A stretch of DNA of 64,000 nucleotides from Verrucomicrobiales bacterium (GTDB lineage Bacteria > Verrucomicrobiota > Verrucomicrobiia > Verrucomicrobiales > DEV007). Of the stretch, positions 16,990 to 26,377 are shown piece by piece. How positions within the stretch are numbered: position 1 is the first letter of the stretch; each line of letters begins with the position of its first letter. The notes under the pieces are model-generated. The model worked only from the letters and a program-made list of their open reading frames with translations, searched no databases and was not told the origin of the DNA. Made by a program: the position numbers and the translations under genes. The DNA lies in NCBI GenBank assembly GCA_029213005.1, contig JARGPI010000006.1, positions 1 to 64,000 on the forward strand, written 5' to 3'.

Positions 16990-18309
16990 ATGCGCCAGAC
17001 GGCAATTTCAATCCTTAAGCGGCTTCAAGAGGCTGGCTTCACCGCCTATTTTGCAGGTGGTTGCGTCCGCGACTCGCTGCTGGGCAAGGAACCCAAGGAC
17101 TACGACATCGCATCGAATGCCACTCCCGATCAGATTTTGGAGATTTTCCCCGATGGCGATACCATCGGCGCTCATTTCGGGGTAATTCTGGTCCGAAGAT
17201 CCGGATATCATTTCGAAATCGCGACCTTTCGGCAGGACGGCGACTATTCCGATGGCCGACGACCGGATTCGGTCAGTTTCTCGGATGCGGAGAACGATGC
17301 AAAAAGGCGGGATTTCACGGTAAACGGTCTCTTTGAAAACCCGGTTTCCGGTGAAGTCATCGACTTTGTCGGTGGAAAAATCGATTTGGAGAACCAATGC
17401 CTCCGGGCGATCGGCGATCCTGCGAAACGTTTCGACGAAGACTATCTGCGACTTCTCAGAGCGGTTCGATTTGCCACCACTCTCAATTTCAAGATTGAGG
17501 AAAGCACCTGGCGGGCGATAGAAATCGAAGCCCCAAACATCCAGCAAATGGCGCCGGAACGAATTCGCGAAGAGCTGGATAGAATCTGGAAGCACCCCAA
17601 TCGGGTGGCGGGATTCGATCGCCTTGTCGAATCCGGTCTGATGGCGGCAATTATCCCCGAGATTCTCGACCTTCAGGGCTGCGAGCAACCACCCCAGTTT
17701 CATCCCGAGGGTGATGTTTTCGTGCACACGCGAATGATGCTCGGGCTCCTCCCCGCGGACGCCAGCCTCCCTCTCGTGCTATCAGTATTGTTTCACGACA
17801 TCGCAAAGCCAGCGACCCAAACCTATGACCCGGCGGAGGACCGGATTCGTTTCAATGGCCACGACAAAGTCGGCGCAGAGATGACGACAGCTATCCTGAA
17901 ACGTCTCAAATACTCCAATGAAATCATAGATGCGACGGTTTCCGGCGTTTCTCATCACATGGAATTTATGAATGTGAAACAAATGAGAGTAGCCACCCTG
18001 AAACGGTTCATGGCCCGGGACACATTCGACGACGAACTGGCCCTTCACCGCGTGGATTGCCTGGGGAGCAATGGAAACCTGGGCAACTATGATTTTCTGC
18101 TCGAGAAAAGAGAGGAATTCGCAAAGGAACCCATCATCCCGAAGCCGTTTCTGAACGGGCGGGACTTAATCTCCCGGGGATTTCCCTCCGGTCCCGGGAT
18201 GGGAAAAATCCTGCGCGAAGCTCAGGACCTCCAGTTAGACGGAGTCCTGAAAAGCCGCGAAGAATCACTCGAATGGCTGGAGGAGAAACTCGGCGAACTA
18301 CAGCAGTAG
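16990..18309 (+). CDS. cca: CCA tRNA nucleotidyltransferase with HD domain
   Basis: A 439-residue polymerase-beta-type nucleotidyltransferase that adds or repairs the CCA end of tRNA. The head domain has FAGGCVRDSLLG (residues 21-32) and the metal-binding DYD at 37-39, followed by RRDFTVNGLF. The ERI.EEL neck motif appears as PERIREELDRI. From about residue 240, HTRMMLGLLP and LFHDIAKP give an HD phosphohydrolase domain. It is close in length to other bacterial HD-containing enzymes. ATG at 16990. It is divergent from tRNA-Arg and convergent with smc. Confidence 0.93.
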   Translation: MRQTAISILKRLQEAGFTAYFAGGCVRDSLLGKEPKDYDIASNATPDQILEIFPDGDTIGAHFGVILVRRSGYHFEIATFRQDGDYSDGRRPDSVSFSDAENDAKRRDFTVNGLFENPVSGEVIDFVGGKIDLENQCLRAIGDPAKRFDEDYLRLLRAVRFATTLNFKIEESTWRAIEIEAPNIQQMAPERIREELDRIWKHPNRVAGFDRLVESGLMAAIIPEILDLQGCEQPPQFHPEGDVFVHTRMMLGLLPADASLPLVLSVLFHDIAKPATQTYDPAEDRIRFNGHDKVGAEMTTAILKRLKYSNEIIDATVSGVSHHMEFMNVKQMRVATLKRFMARDTFDDELALHRVDCLGSNGNLGNYDFLLEKREEFAKEPIIPKPFLNGRDLISRGFPSGPGMGKILREAQDLQLDGVLKSREESLEWLEEKLGELQQ

Positions 18310-18344
18310 CATTGCTCCAATTACCTACTTCAGCAGATATAGAT

Positions 18345-21300
18345 TTATCCCCCTACCGGCGCCACTTTCAGCCCCAGAGCTTCGTCAGCTTTGGAGAATT
18401 TCACTCCCACTGTTTTCGAGACGCCAAACTCTTCCATAGACACTCCATACATCACATCGGCACGGGACATAGTACGTTTACTGTGAGTCACAATTACAAA
18501 TTGGCTATTCCCGATAAAGCGATCCAACACCCGGATAAAGCGGGAAATATTCGCTTCGTCGAGAGGGGCATCCAACTCATCAAGCACACAGAACGGCGAA
18601 GGTTTAACCATAAAGATTGCGAACAGGAGCGCGACCGCCGTCATCGATCTTTCCCCACCCGATAGCAGACTGATACTTTGCAATTTTTTACCGGGAGGTT
18701 TCGCAATCACTTCGATACCCGCTTCCAAAGGATCGTCATCATCAAGGAGAACTAGATCAGACTTGGCTTTCTCCCCGAAAAGCTCTTTGAACATTTCGCG
18801 GAAATTGATCCGTACCTGAGCAAAGGTATCGGAAAACATCTTCCGGGTATCGCGATTAATTCTAGCTACCAGCTTCAACAATTCATCCTTGGAATTATCG
18901 AGGTCATTCAGCTCCCTCAGGTTAAAATTATATCGCTCCTCCAGCTCTTCGTATTCCGAAATCGCATCGAGATTGACCGGCCCCATCGCATCCAGTTTCG
19001 AGCGTAATCCGCTCACTACTTCTTCAACAAAAGGCCAGTCAGGCTCCGAAGGATCGACGTATTCGCCATCATCGGATTCACTGTTTTCACTATCAGGATT
19101 TTGAGAAGCCAGGGCATTAACCGAGATCACGATCTCATCGTCGCCAAGATCATTTTCTGCCATCATCGGCTCGCTGGGCTGCACAGGCTCATCAATAGGT
19201 AAACCCTTCGCCCTTTTCTGCTGATTGATCACCATAAGGAGTTGATGACTATCCGGTTCAAAGAACTCAAGCTCGACCTGATATCTTTCCTTGATGTTGT
19301 TTTCGAGATTTTCGAGATGAATTTCGTACTGAGAAACCTGCAGTTCCTCTTTATTCCTCCGCTCGGCGATCTCCTGTACGAGTTTTCGTTTTTCAGTGAG
19401 ATCAGCCTCCCCTTTCTCAATCCGCTCCAGATAGGTTAAGCGCTCTTTCCCGAGGCGATCCTGTATTTCAAGCTTCTCTGCTTTTAATACCTTCTTCTCC
19501 TCAATTTGCTTCTGAAGTTCAGCGGTCTCTTCCGCGCCTTTTTTGATTCGAAGTTTAAAATCTTCAGTCTCCTCTTTGCGACGAACGATCAGATCTTCCA
19601 ATTCCTTCAACCGGTTCGACATCGGAATCTGCTGGTTCTGCAAATTTTCCTGAGTCCCTTTTTCAACCGCCAGACTGGTTCGTGCCTCAGTCACCAGTTT
19701 GTTTAATTCATCCTCCCGACTGCGGGCCTCTTCCAGTTTTGAAATAGCCCGTTCAATACTGTGATCAATATTCGAAATACTGACGTTGCTGAGATCCAAT
19801 TCCTCCCGGCTGGAAACCATACTGGATTCCAGAGAAACACCGCGATCTTGAATCTGTTTCTGCTCCCAGTTGATGCTCTCAATCTTGTTGTGAAGAACAG
19901 TGAGATCCTTTTCAATCACACTGAGATTTCCCGCCAGCGATGAGGCGGAGACCCGCTTTTCCTGTAGTTTATTTCTCGCGCCCTCAAGTGCAGCTTCCAA
20001 GGCAGACACCCGGTGATTTAACTCATCCCGACGCTCCTGCATCTTTCTCACTTCACTATCCAGTGACGAGGTCACTCTCGACAGATTCCGGATCTCAGTC
20101 TGTCTTTTCAAAAACGACCCGGAGTCGTCTCCGGAGGCACCGCCATGAATGACACCCTCCTTGGAAATGTATTCACCATTCAGGGTCGCAAACGCTTTAC
20201 CGGGATGTTTTTCCCTCAATTCCAGAGCGATTCGCAAGTTCTCAGTGATGATAACGTTACCAAGCAACTGTTCCATCAAACTCTCTACTTCCTTCGAAGG
20301 AGAAACCGCATCAATTGCCCAGCAAATCGATTCTTTCGGAGCCAGCCCCCGCTTGGTTTTTGTCGTGTGCCCGAGGTGGTCAGCCGCGATCAGAGAAGCT
20401 TTACCGAGCATATCTCTCTTCAGCGCATCGATCACTTTTTCAGCGACTTCCAATCCGTTTACGACCACGGTTTGCAATTGATTACCCAATGCCGCTTCAA
20501 TCGCCTCCGCAAACCGGTCATCGGTATCAATGTAGGAATAGAGCGGCTTCCTGATCGAATCCTCCTGAATAACCGAGTCATGAATTCGACCTTTTAAGAC
20601 CGCCTGAGTACCTTTAGCAAACCCTTCACCTTCCGCCACAAGTTGCTCAAGAACATCCAGCCGCGATACCTTCTCGGCGTTCAGCTTGTGAAGGCCTGAC
20701 AGATCCTCAAGCCTTTCCATAGCCGCACTCTTCGCCTGACGATAACGCTGCTCCATTCCGGCGAGCTCCTCTTCGTGAAAGAGAATCGATTCGTCATGCT
20801 CACCAATGCGCCGCTTCAGCTCGTCCGCATCGTTCTGGCGGTGATCCAATTCCCTCTGGAGCGTCCCCAGCTCATCGGTCAACTCGAGCAAACGGGTCTT
20901 ATCATGATCGAACTGCATCGAATTTGCCGCCAGCTGAGCCGTGAGCGTCGCGATCGTGGTTTTCAGCGAACTTCTCTCAATTTCTGATTCGCGAATCTCT
21001 GAGGTCAACCGCTCCCGGTTATTCCGGGCATCCAGGGTCTCCGCCTCATACTTCAGGAGAATTTCATGCTGCTCGGAAATCCGGGTGCCCACGTGAATCA
21101 AAGTTTCATTAGTAGTCGCCAACTCCTCCCGCTGGAGGCTCAGCTTCGAGGTGGTCACTTCGATATCCTCCTCGTTTTTCTTGATCAGAATGCTTTGTTC
21201 GTGAGCCCGCTCACCGTTGAACTGGATTCGGTTCTGAGCGGAATCGATCTCATTTTCGAGGTGCGAAATCTGACCCTGCAATTCGCTGAGTCGACTCTCC

Positions 21301-22136
21301 AGTTCCTGATGTTCAAAGCGCGCCGTTGCCATCTCGGTCTGCTTTTTCTCAATCTCCTCCTCCAACGAATCCTGATCCCGCCTCAGATTGTGGCTGGAAG
21401 TCGACATTTCCGCCCCTCCGGCACGAAGCTCTCTCCAGAGTCGATGCGAGTGATGCAGATCAAGCACCCGCACCTCTTCCTGCAGAATCTGATAGCGCTT
21501 TGCTTTTGATGCCTGTCGGGACAGACTGCGGATCTGGCGCTCCTCCTCGGCGATAATATCCCGAACCCGCACCAGGTTAGCCTCGGTGTAATCCAGTTTG
21601 CGAAGCGCCTCCTTTTTCTGCTGCTTAAATTTTGTAATCCCCGCCGCTTCCTCGAAAACCGCTCTCCGATCCTCGGGCTTGGAACTGAGCAACATATCGA
21701 TTTTGCCCTGCTCCATGATAGAATAACTGGTTCGGCCGATTCCAGTTCCCATCAGCAAATCATGAACATCCTTGAGGCGGCAGGGAGACTGATTGATCAA
21801 ATACTCACTTTTACCATCACGATACACTCTTCGTCCTATCGCCACTTCGTCATAATCGGTATCCAGACTTTTGGCACAATCCGTCAAAGTCAGGGTCACT
21901 TCAGCCAACCCCAGCGGCGATCGCTTGTCTGTGCCATTGAAAATGACATCAGCCATTTCCCCGCCACGCAATGCTTTGGCGGAAGTCTCACCGAGCACCC
22001 ACCGCATCGCATCCACAATATTCGACTTACCACAACCGTTCGGGCCTACGATTCCGGTGACGCCTTCGTGAAATTCCAGCTTCGTTTTGTCGGCAAACGA
22101 CTTGAAGCCATGCATCTCAAGAGTCTTGAGTAACAT
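18345..22136 (-). CDS. smc: Chromosome segregation ATPase SMC
   Basis: A 1263-residue SMC protein, the core ATPase of bacterial condensin. N-terminal Walker A is GPNGCGKSN (about residues 32-40). Two long heptad coiled-coil stretches flank a hinge at about 520-670 (KGRIHDSV... and later LEVAEKVIDAL). The C-terminal head has the ABC signature LSGGERSMTAVAL and Walker B FCVLDELDAPLDEANI. A charged Ser/Glu/Asp-rich insert near residues 990-1040 (around SENSESDDGEYVDPSEPDWP) is unusual and lies just before the C-terminal head. ATG at 22136. No scpA or scpB gene adjoins it. Confidence 0.95.
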   Translation of the reverse strand: MLLKTLEMHGFKSFADKTKLEFHEGVTGIVGPNGCGKSNIVDAMRWVLGETSAKALRGGEMADVIFNGTDKRSPLGLAEVTLTLTDCAKSLDTDYDEVAIGRRVYRDGKSEYLINQSPCRLKDVHDLLMGTGIGRTSYSIMEQGKIDMLLSSKPEDRRAVFEEAAGITKFKQQKKEALRKLDYTEANLVRVRDIIAEEERQIRSLSRQASKAKRYQILQEEVRVLDLHHSHRLWRELRAGGAEMSTSSHNLRRDQDSLEEEIEKKQTEMATARFEHQELESRLSELQGQISHLENEIDSAQNRIQFNGERAHEQSILIKKNEEDIEVTTSKLSLQREELATTNETLIHVGTRISEQHEILLKYEAETLDARNNRERLTSEIRESEIERSSLKTTIATLTAQLAANSMQFDHDKTRLLELTDELGTLQRELDHRQNDADELKRRIGEHDESILFHEEELAGMEQRYRQAKSAAMERLEDLSGLHKLNAEKVSRLDVLEQLVAEGEGFAKGTQAVLKGRIHDSVIQEDSIRKPLYSYIDTDDRFAEAIEAALGNQLQTVVVNGLEVAEKVIDALKRDMLGKASLIAADHLGHTTKTKRGLAPKESICWAIDAVSPSKEVESLMEQLLGNVIITENLRIALELREKHPGKAFATLNGEYISKEGVIHGGASGDDSGSFLKRQTEIRNLSRVTSSLDSEVRKMQERRDELNHRVSALEAALEGARNKLQEKRVSASSLAGNLSVIEKDLTVLHNKIESINWEQKQIQDRGVSLESSMVSSREELDLSNVSISNIDHSIERAISKLEEARSREDELNKLVTEARTSLAVEKGTQENLQNQQIPMSNRLKELEDLIVRRKEETEDFKLRIKKGAEETAELQKQIEEKKVLKAEKLEIQDRLGKERLTYLERIEKGEADLTEKRKLVQEIAERRNKEELQVSQYEIHLENLENNIKERYQVELEFFEPDSHQLLMVINQQKRAKGLPIDEPVQPSEPMMAENDLGDDEIVISVNALASQNPDSENSESDDGEYVDPSEPDWPFVEEVVSGLRSKLDAMGPVNLDAISEYEELEERYNFNLRELNDLDNSKDELLKLVARINRDTRKMFSDTFAQVRINFREMFKELFGEKAKSDLVLLDDDDPLEAGIEVIAKPPGKKLQSISLLSGGERSMTAVALLFAIFMVKPSPFCVLDELDAPLDEANISRFIRVLDRFIGNSQFVIVTHSKRTMSRADVMYGVSMEEFGVSKTVGVKFSKADEALGLKVAPVGG

Positions 22137-22431
22137 TGGTCTGTTTTTGTTGTGTGTTGTTTTGACGGCAGAATAAATCCTGCAATCGAGTGTGTTTCCG
22201 GAAGCGATGAAGATCGAATCCGCCGAATCTTGATCTCGAACTTGTTAAATGTCGAATGAAATCTGAGATTCACGATTATTAAACAAACCTAAACGCCGAC
22301 CGGAAACTCTCTCACGAATGAGAAACTCATCAAATACGCCTATCAATTTTAATTTTTTATAAAAATTACCGTTGCATAATCCCAGTTTTATTAGATGATT
22401 CTTTGTAACAAATTGGAACTTGCTTAAACAA
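22137..22431. other. Intergenic region between smc and a small ORF
   Basis: A+T-rich divergent gap between the smc start (minus) and the small ORF (plus). I found no convincing gene, RNA fold or operator in it; it should hold promoters for both directions. Confidence 0.6.
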
Positions 22432-22599
22432 ATGGGTGGAACCCCAGAAATAACTGACAAAATTTCCGGAATTGAGATCCTCCTGTTTGCAGCTCTGGCT
22501 GCGATATGCGTAGGACTGATTTGGGGAAATATCTACGGGAAATTCGACGTTACCTCCGAAGGGTATCACGATCAAACTTCCCAGCGAGATGTGAAGTAG
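22432..22599 (+). CDS. Small single-pass membrane protein, unknown
   Basis: A 55-residue reading frame begins at ATG 22432 (MGGTPEITDKISGIEILLF) and ends at TAG 22597-22599. A hydrophobic helix, ILLFAALAAICVGLIWGNIYG, occupies the centre and a polar tail follows. No homologous family is recognised. Support comes from the clear membrane-protein composition and from a hairpin terminator 27 bases after the stop in the same direction. Longer frames on the opposite strand lack any protein-like composition. Confidence 0.45.
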   Translation: MGGTPEITDKISGIEILLFAALAAICVGLIWGNIYGKFDVTSEGYHDQTSQRDVK

Positions 22600-22625
22600 A
22601 CTTTTAGAATTTGTGCGGAACGGGG

Positions 22626-22668
22626 CGGCCCGGTGTTTTGGATTTTTGTTCAATAGCCGGGCCGTTTT
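22626..22668 (+). terminator. Rho-independent terminator after the small membrane ORF
   Basis: CGGCCCGG at 22626-22633 pairs with CCGGGCCG at 22657-22664, and TTTT follows. The loop of 23 bases is long but the stem is perfect. It lies 27 bases after the small ORF. Confidence 0.6.
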
Positions 22669-22772
22669 CGTACCCAAATGCATTTTTCCCAAACGTTATT
22701 CCCGCCGAAAGATTTCAGTAAAAAATTGATTCGATACAACCCGGCGCTCCACCCGGGGTTTCAGAGGGTAGT

Positions 22773-23390
22773 ATGAAGTCCCGAATCATTATCCTTATTG
22801 GTGTTATCTCTGCATTTAGCCCGATTTACGGAGACGATTTCGAGCCTGAGACAGTCGATAAAAACATGTTCTCCGCGCTGACCGCTCAATCGCCCTTCAA
22901 CCGAAGCCTGAATCTGAGCGGTTCGTTGATTTTAACCGGAATCGCAATGATCGAAGATAAGCAGGTCGCGACACTTCTCGATACCAGCACCAAACAATCC
23001 TATGTGGTTTCGGATGAGCCCAACCAGCACGGATGGAAAATGATCGAACTGAATCAAAACTCAGATTTAGAACGCGTCACTGCCAGAATATCAGTGGGAG
23101 GCGAACTGGTCAGCATCCGTTATTCCGAAACCAAACTGAAACCGGGAGAAACCCGCCCCGGTGGCGGCTCTCCGCAATCAAGCGAACGGGAAAGAGGCTC
23201 AGGACGTTCAAAACGGGGCGGCCTGTCTGACGACCTTCGCAAAAAGATGGGAGAAATGAGCGATGAACAGCGCGGCAAATTTTTCAACAAAATGCGGGAG
23301 CTCCACGAGAAGAATCCGGAAATGTCATCCGAAGACCGGCAGGCGGCAGCTCGTAAGTTTATTGAGAAAGCCGGTCGAAAGGAGAAGTAA
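22773..23390 (+). CDS. Secreted hypothetical protein with charged C-terminal helix
   Basis: A 205-residue protein with a signal peptide (about 1-20). The middle (about 45-120) is beta-rich, with SLILTGIAMIEDKQVATLLD and ISVGGELVSIRYSE, suggesting a small beta-domain. A Gly/Ser/Arg linker then leads to a highly charged helix (LRKKMGEMSDEQRGKFFNKM) rich in Glu and Lys. I do not recognise the family. The layout, beta-domain plus charged helical tail, recalls secreted general-secretion-associated proteins of PVC bacteria, but this is a guess. Monocistronic, convergent with rplY. Confidence 0.6.
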   Translation: MKSRIIILIGVISAFSPIYGDDFEPETVDKNMFSALTAQSPFNRSLNLSGSLILTGIAMIEDKQVATLLDTSTKQSYVVSDEPNQHGWKMIELNQNSDLERVTARISVGGELVSIRYSETKLKPGETRPGGGSPQSSERERGSGRSKRGGLSDDLRKKMGEMSDEQRGKFFNKMRELHEKNPEMSSEDRQAAARKFIEKAGRKEK

Positions 23391-23432
23391 TCCCCTTTCC
23401 GCGCCCAACGATAACAAAAACGCCTGGGCAAT

Positions 23433-23467
23433 AAAAAATGCCTGCCCCGAAAGCGGGAACAGGCATT
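23433..23467 (-). terminator. Rho-independent terminator after rplY
   Basis: Stem AATGCCTG / CAGGCATT with an inner CCCCG/CGGG extension. On the minus strand it is followed by a run of six T, so it ends the rplY transcript. On the plus strand GTTTT follows, so it may also stop the convergent gene. Confidence 0.78.
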
Positions 23468-23506
23468 GTTTTAAAAAGTCGTTTACCGGAGTCACTCCGG
23501 AAAATC

Positions 23507-24151
23507 TTAAGCCTCTTCTTCGGCTTCAGCTTCGCCTTCTCCAGCTCCGCCAGCTTCTCCACCGGCTGCAGCAGCGGAGATAGATGCACGGGACTTGGCA
23601 ACCAAGCCAACCAAAACGTCAGGATCCATTTTAGTGGTGACGCCTTCAGGGAACTTCAGTTCGCCAACCTTAACGGACTGTCCAACATTGAGATCACTTA
23701 CGTCGTGAACGATCACTTCAGGAAGGTCACCAGGCTTACACTGAATCTCGATTGAGTGAAGGAGGTGCTCAAGCAATCCGCCGCCCTTAACTCCAAGACT
23801 CTCGCCTTCGAGAGAAATTGGCACGTCGGCTGAAATAATTTCATCATCGAGGACTGCGCGGAAATCCAGGTGAACAAATCCACCAGTGAGTGGGTTTCTC
23901 TGAACATCCTGAACGAAAGCCAGTTTTGATTTTTCCTCAGCTCCTTCGATTTCGAGGTTCACCAGAAAGTTATCGCTCGCTTGCTTCCGGAAGATTTCAG
24001 AGAAAGCGCTCTCCTTAACCTGAATCATATAAGCTCTCTGCTTTGAACCGTACACAACGGCGGGAACAGTGCCCTCCCTGCGCAATCTCTTTGATGCGGA
24101 AGTTCCGTTCGCTTCCCGCTTTTCAGCTGGTAATGTTGCCTGCTCTGCCAT
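23507..24151 (-). CDS. rplY: 50S ribosomal protein L25/Ctc
   Basis: A 214-residue long-form L25 (TL5/Ctc type) that binds 5S rRNA. The N-terminal domain has KRLRREGTVPAVVYG and, further on, DVQRNPLTGGFVHLDFRAV. The C-terminal beta-domain has HLLHSIEIQCKPGDLPE and FPEGVTTKMDPDVLVG. The last 25 residues are an acidic Ala/Gly/Glu tail. The ATG at 24151 was chosen because it starts directly before the conserved domain; an upstream in-frame start at 24181 adds ten residues without homology. No pth gene follows, unlike in many genomes. Confidence 0.93.
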   Translation of the reverse strand: MAEQATLPAEKREANGTSASKRLRREGTVPAVVYGSKQRAYMIQVKESAFSEIFRKQASDNFLVNLEIEGAEEKSKLAFVQDVQRNPLTGGFVHLDFRAVLDDEIISADVPISLEGESLGVKGGGLLEHLLHSIEIQCKPGDLPEVIVHDVSDLNVGQSVKVGELKFPEGVTTKMDPDVLVGLVAKSRASISAAAAGGEAGGAGEGEAEAEEEA

Positions 24152-24328
24152 CTTTCTGTGATCGTTATTAGTTAAATCCAACCAGGATCGGAAATTTTCC
24201 CCGAATCTGAAAGGCGCGGAATCTAAAGTCGTTTCGCAGATTAGTCAATTTCGATTTTACGGAGTTTGCAGAGTTCTGAAAAATTCTCTTTGGCTGAGCA
24301 GAGACAGTGGCATATTGAAAGGGTTCCC

Positions 24329-26239
24329 ATGCGTATCCTTTTCACACGAAATGCTATCTATACTCTCATTGCGATTTTGATCGTAGCGGCTGCCGTCGTC
24401 ATCAAGATCATGGTGGGCAGCAGCACTCCCGAAGTCGAATTTCTTGAGGTTGCAGCGAAGCCTGCCGTCAAACCTGAGCGGATGGATTTGGCCATGTTCA
24501 CAACTTATAAGGGACAGACCATGGCTCAGATTCTGGAACTGATCGGCAGCCAACCACCCGAACCCATCGCCGAAAAATCTGCAGCTGCGGCATTGATCAG
24601 CAGCCTGCCGGACGAACCTTTCCCTTTTCCTTCGAGCTCAAAACCGGTCAACGAAATTGCGTTGAAACAATACGTTCAAACGATCGAAGACGGCAAACTT
24701 GGCAAACCCTCGATGGTTGACCGGTGGCGATACAATCTGGCAAGTGCCGCTCTGGGCAAGCCGCCGGAATCATTACCCGAAGAATTACGGTTGAAGACGG
24801 TGCCGTTTAATGAAACGGAAAACTTTCCGATCAGTCTGGCCGCAAAAGAATCCAAGTTGGCTGGCCCCATTGCGGTCGGGGACTTTGATGGCATCGATGG
24901 TCTGGAAATTATCAGTCATGGCGGGACCCGCATGTGGACACTGAGCGGGGACGGCACTCCAGTCGAAAAAGCCAGCCCCGAAATCGGGACGCCCGGCTCT
25001 GCGCTCTATCCAGCCGATTACGACAATGATGGCGATCTCGATCTCTTCATATCGCGACGAGCCGGTGCTCCGAATTCTCTGATGCAGAACGACGGGACGG
25101 GTCTTTTTTCGGATGTCACCCTTAATTCCGGTCTTCTCGCCTTTTCTGACACTGCCTCCGTGGCCTGGACCGATTATGACCAGGACGGGATGCTTGATTT
25201 GCTGGTCGGTAATTTTGACCATCCTTTCGAGATTTACCGTCAGGTTTCGACCGGCAAATTTGAACCGGTTTCCTGGGGCCTCGACCTTTGGATCCCAAAT
25301 CCGGTTAATCATATTGAAATCGCAGACCTCAATAACGACGGCTTTCCCGATGTTCTGCTCTCAATTACCGACGCAATCGACCAGATTCTCTATTCCATCC
25401 CTTCTTCGACTCCAGCCAACTGGCGATTTTTGGAAAAAGGACAGGAAAACAAGGTTCCATCTTCGATGACACCCCAGACCATGACCGCCTTTGATCTGGA
25501 TAATGACGGGGATCTGGATCTACTCGTCGGCAAGGCCTCCGGCGACTCCGAAAAAAGAATCTCGCAGGTTCTGAATGACTCTCAACACATTCCGGAAAAT
25601 CATCTCAGACTATTCACCAACGATGGTGAAGGAGTGCTCACCGAGGTCACCAATGGAAGCGGTCTCGAAGGTGTGGAAGATATTCAGGCGATTCATGTTC
25701 TCGATCTCGATAATGACGGATTTGAAGACATTTTTGCGGTAACTGGAGACCTCGCTTTCAACCGCGCCTTCTGGAATCGCGGCGGCGTCCAGTTTCGTGA
25801 AGTCTCACAGGGCAGCCGGTTGAATTACCTGAGCTCACCCGAGTCAATTCATTCTATCGATATTGATCGCGACGGTGCCCTCGATATCTTTCTCTCTGAC
25901 GAAGGCGGTGAGCTAAAATGGCTCGAAGCGGAGAAACCAAGCGGAAACGGTTGGCTCGATGTCAATCTCACCAATTCTCCCCCCGGAACCCGGGTCAAAC
26001 TGATCGCCCGCGACACCGACTGGATTTTGCAACCCATCGAAAGAGTTACCGGGATTATCCCCAATCTGACGATTGGATTGGGGCAGATTGATAAGATTGA
26101 GCAAATTGAAATCTTCACTCCTCAAGCTATAAAACCCGTAGAGGTGCTGAAGCAGATAACTCCCAATCAAAGTTTAATTATCAACTTACCCGAAAAAGTT
26201 TCTCAACCTGTAGAATTGGAAACCGGAGAGCCCTCCTAA
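24329..26239 (+). CDS. FG-GAP/VCBS repeat protein, membrane-anchored
   Basis: A 636-residue protein. MRILFTRNAIYTLIAILIVAAAVVI is an uncleaved signal anchor. Six calcium-binding FG-GAP/VCBS motifs follow at intervals: DYDNDGDLDLFIS, DYDQDGMLDLLVG, DLNNDGFPDVLLS, DLDNDGDLDLLVG, DLDNDGFEDIFAV and DIDRDGALDIFLS. These form an integrin-type beta-propeller. The end (GWLDVNLTNSPPGTRVKL to the C-terminus) resembles an ASPIC/UnbV domain, as in CRTAC1-type proteins. Extracytoplasmic; binding partner unknown. The ATG at 24329 begins the signal anchor. A strong terminator follows. Confidence 0.83.
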   Translation: MRILFTRNAIYTLIAILIVAAAVVIKIMVGSSTPEVEFLEVAAKPAVKPERMDLAMFTTYKGQTMAQILELIGSQPPEPIAEKSAAAALISSLPDEPFPFPSSSKPVNEIALKQYVQTIEDGKLGKPSMVDRWRYNLASAALGKPPESLPEELRLKTVPFNETENFPISLAAKESKLAGPIAVGDFDGIDGLEIISHGGTRMWTLSGDGTPVEKASPEIGTPGSALYPADYDNDGDLDLFISRRAGAPNSLMQNDGTGLFSDVTLNSGLLAFSDTASVAWTDYDQDGMLDLLVGNFDHPFEIYRQVSTGKFEPVSWGLDLWIPNPVNHIEIADLNNDGFPDVLLSITDAIDQILYSIPSSTPANWRFLEKGQENKVPSSMTPQTMTAFDLDNDGDLDLLVGKASGDSEKRISQVLNDSQHIPENHLRLFTNDGEGVLTEVTNGSGLEGVEDIQAIHVLDLDNDGFEDIFAVTGDLAFNRAFWNRGGVQFREVSQGSRLNYLSSPESIHSIDIDRDGALDIFLSDEGGELKWLEAEKPSGNGWLDVNLTNSPPGTRVKLIARDTDWILQPIERVTGIIPNLTIGLGQIDKIEQIEIFTPQAIKPVEVLKQITPNQSLIINLPEKVSQPVELETGEPS

Positions 26240-26276
26240 GTAGCAATCAACTCTATATCAATCACTTGAACTTGTT

Positions 26277-26307
26277 AAGACCGCCGTTACCGGCGGTCTT
26301 TTTGTTT
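26277..26307 (+). terminator. Strong Rho-independent terminator
   Basis: A perfect 10-base stem, AAGACCGCCG / CGGCGGTCTT, with a TTAC loop, followed by TTTGTTT. It ends the FG-GAP gene 37 bases after its stop. Confidence 0.92.
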
Positions 26308-26377
26308 AAATACGTTTCTCAAATCCAAGAATTTTCTACTTTCCGATATTTTAGGTACTTGAACTATCAATAAAAAC

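Noticed and set aside
20145..20597. Plus-strand ORFs inside smc
   Set aside because: Antisense shadows of the coiled-coil and hinge coding sequence.
22366..22692. Minus-strand ORF of 108 codons opposite the small membrane ORF
   Set aside because: Low-complexity, no domain, and it runs through the terminator hairpin; the plus-strand frame has a better protein composition.
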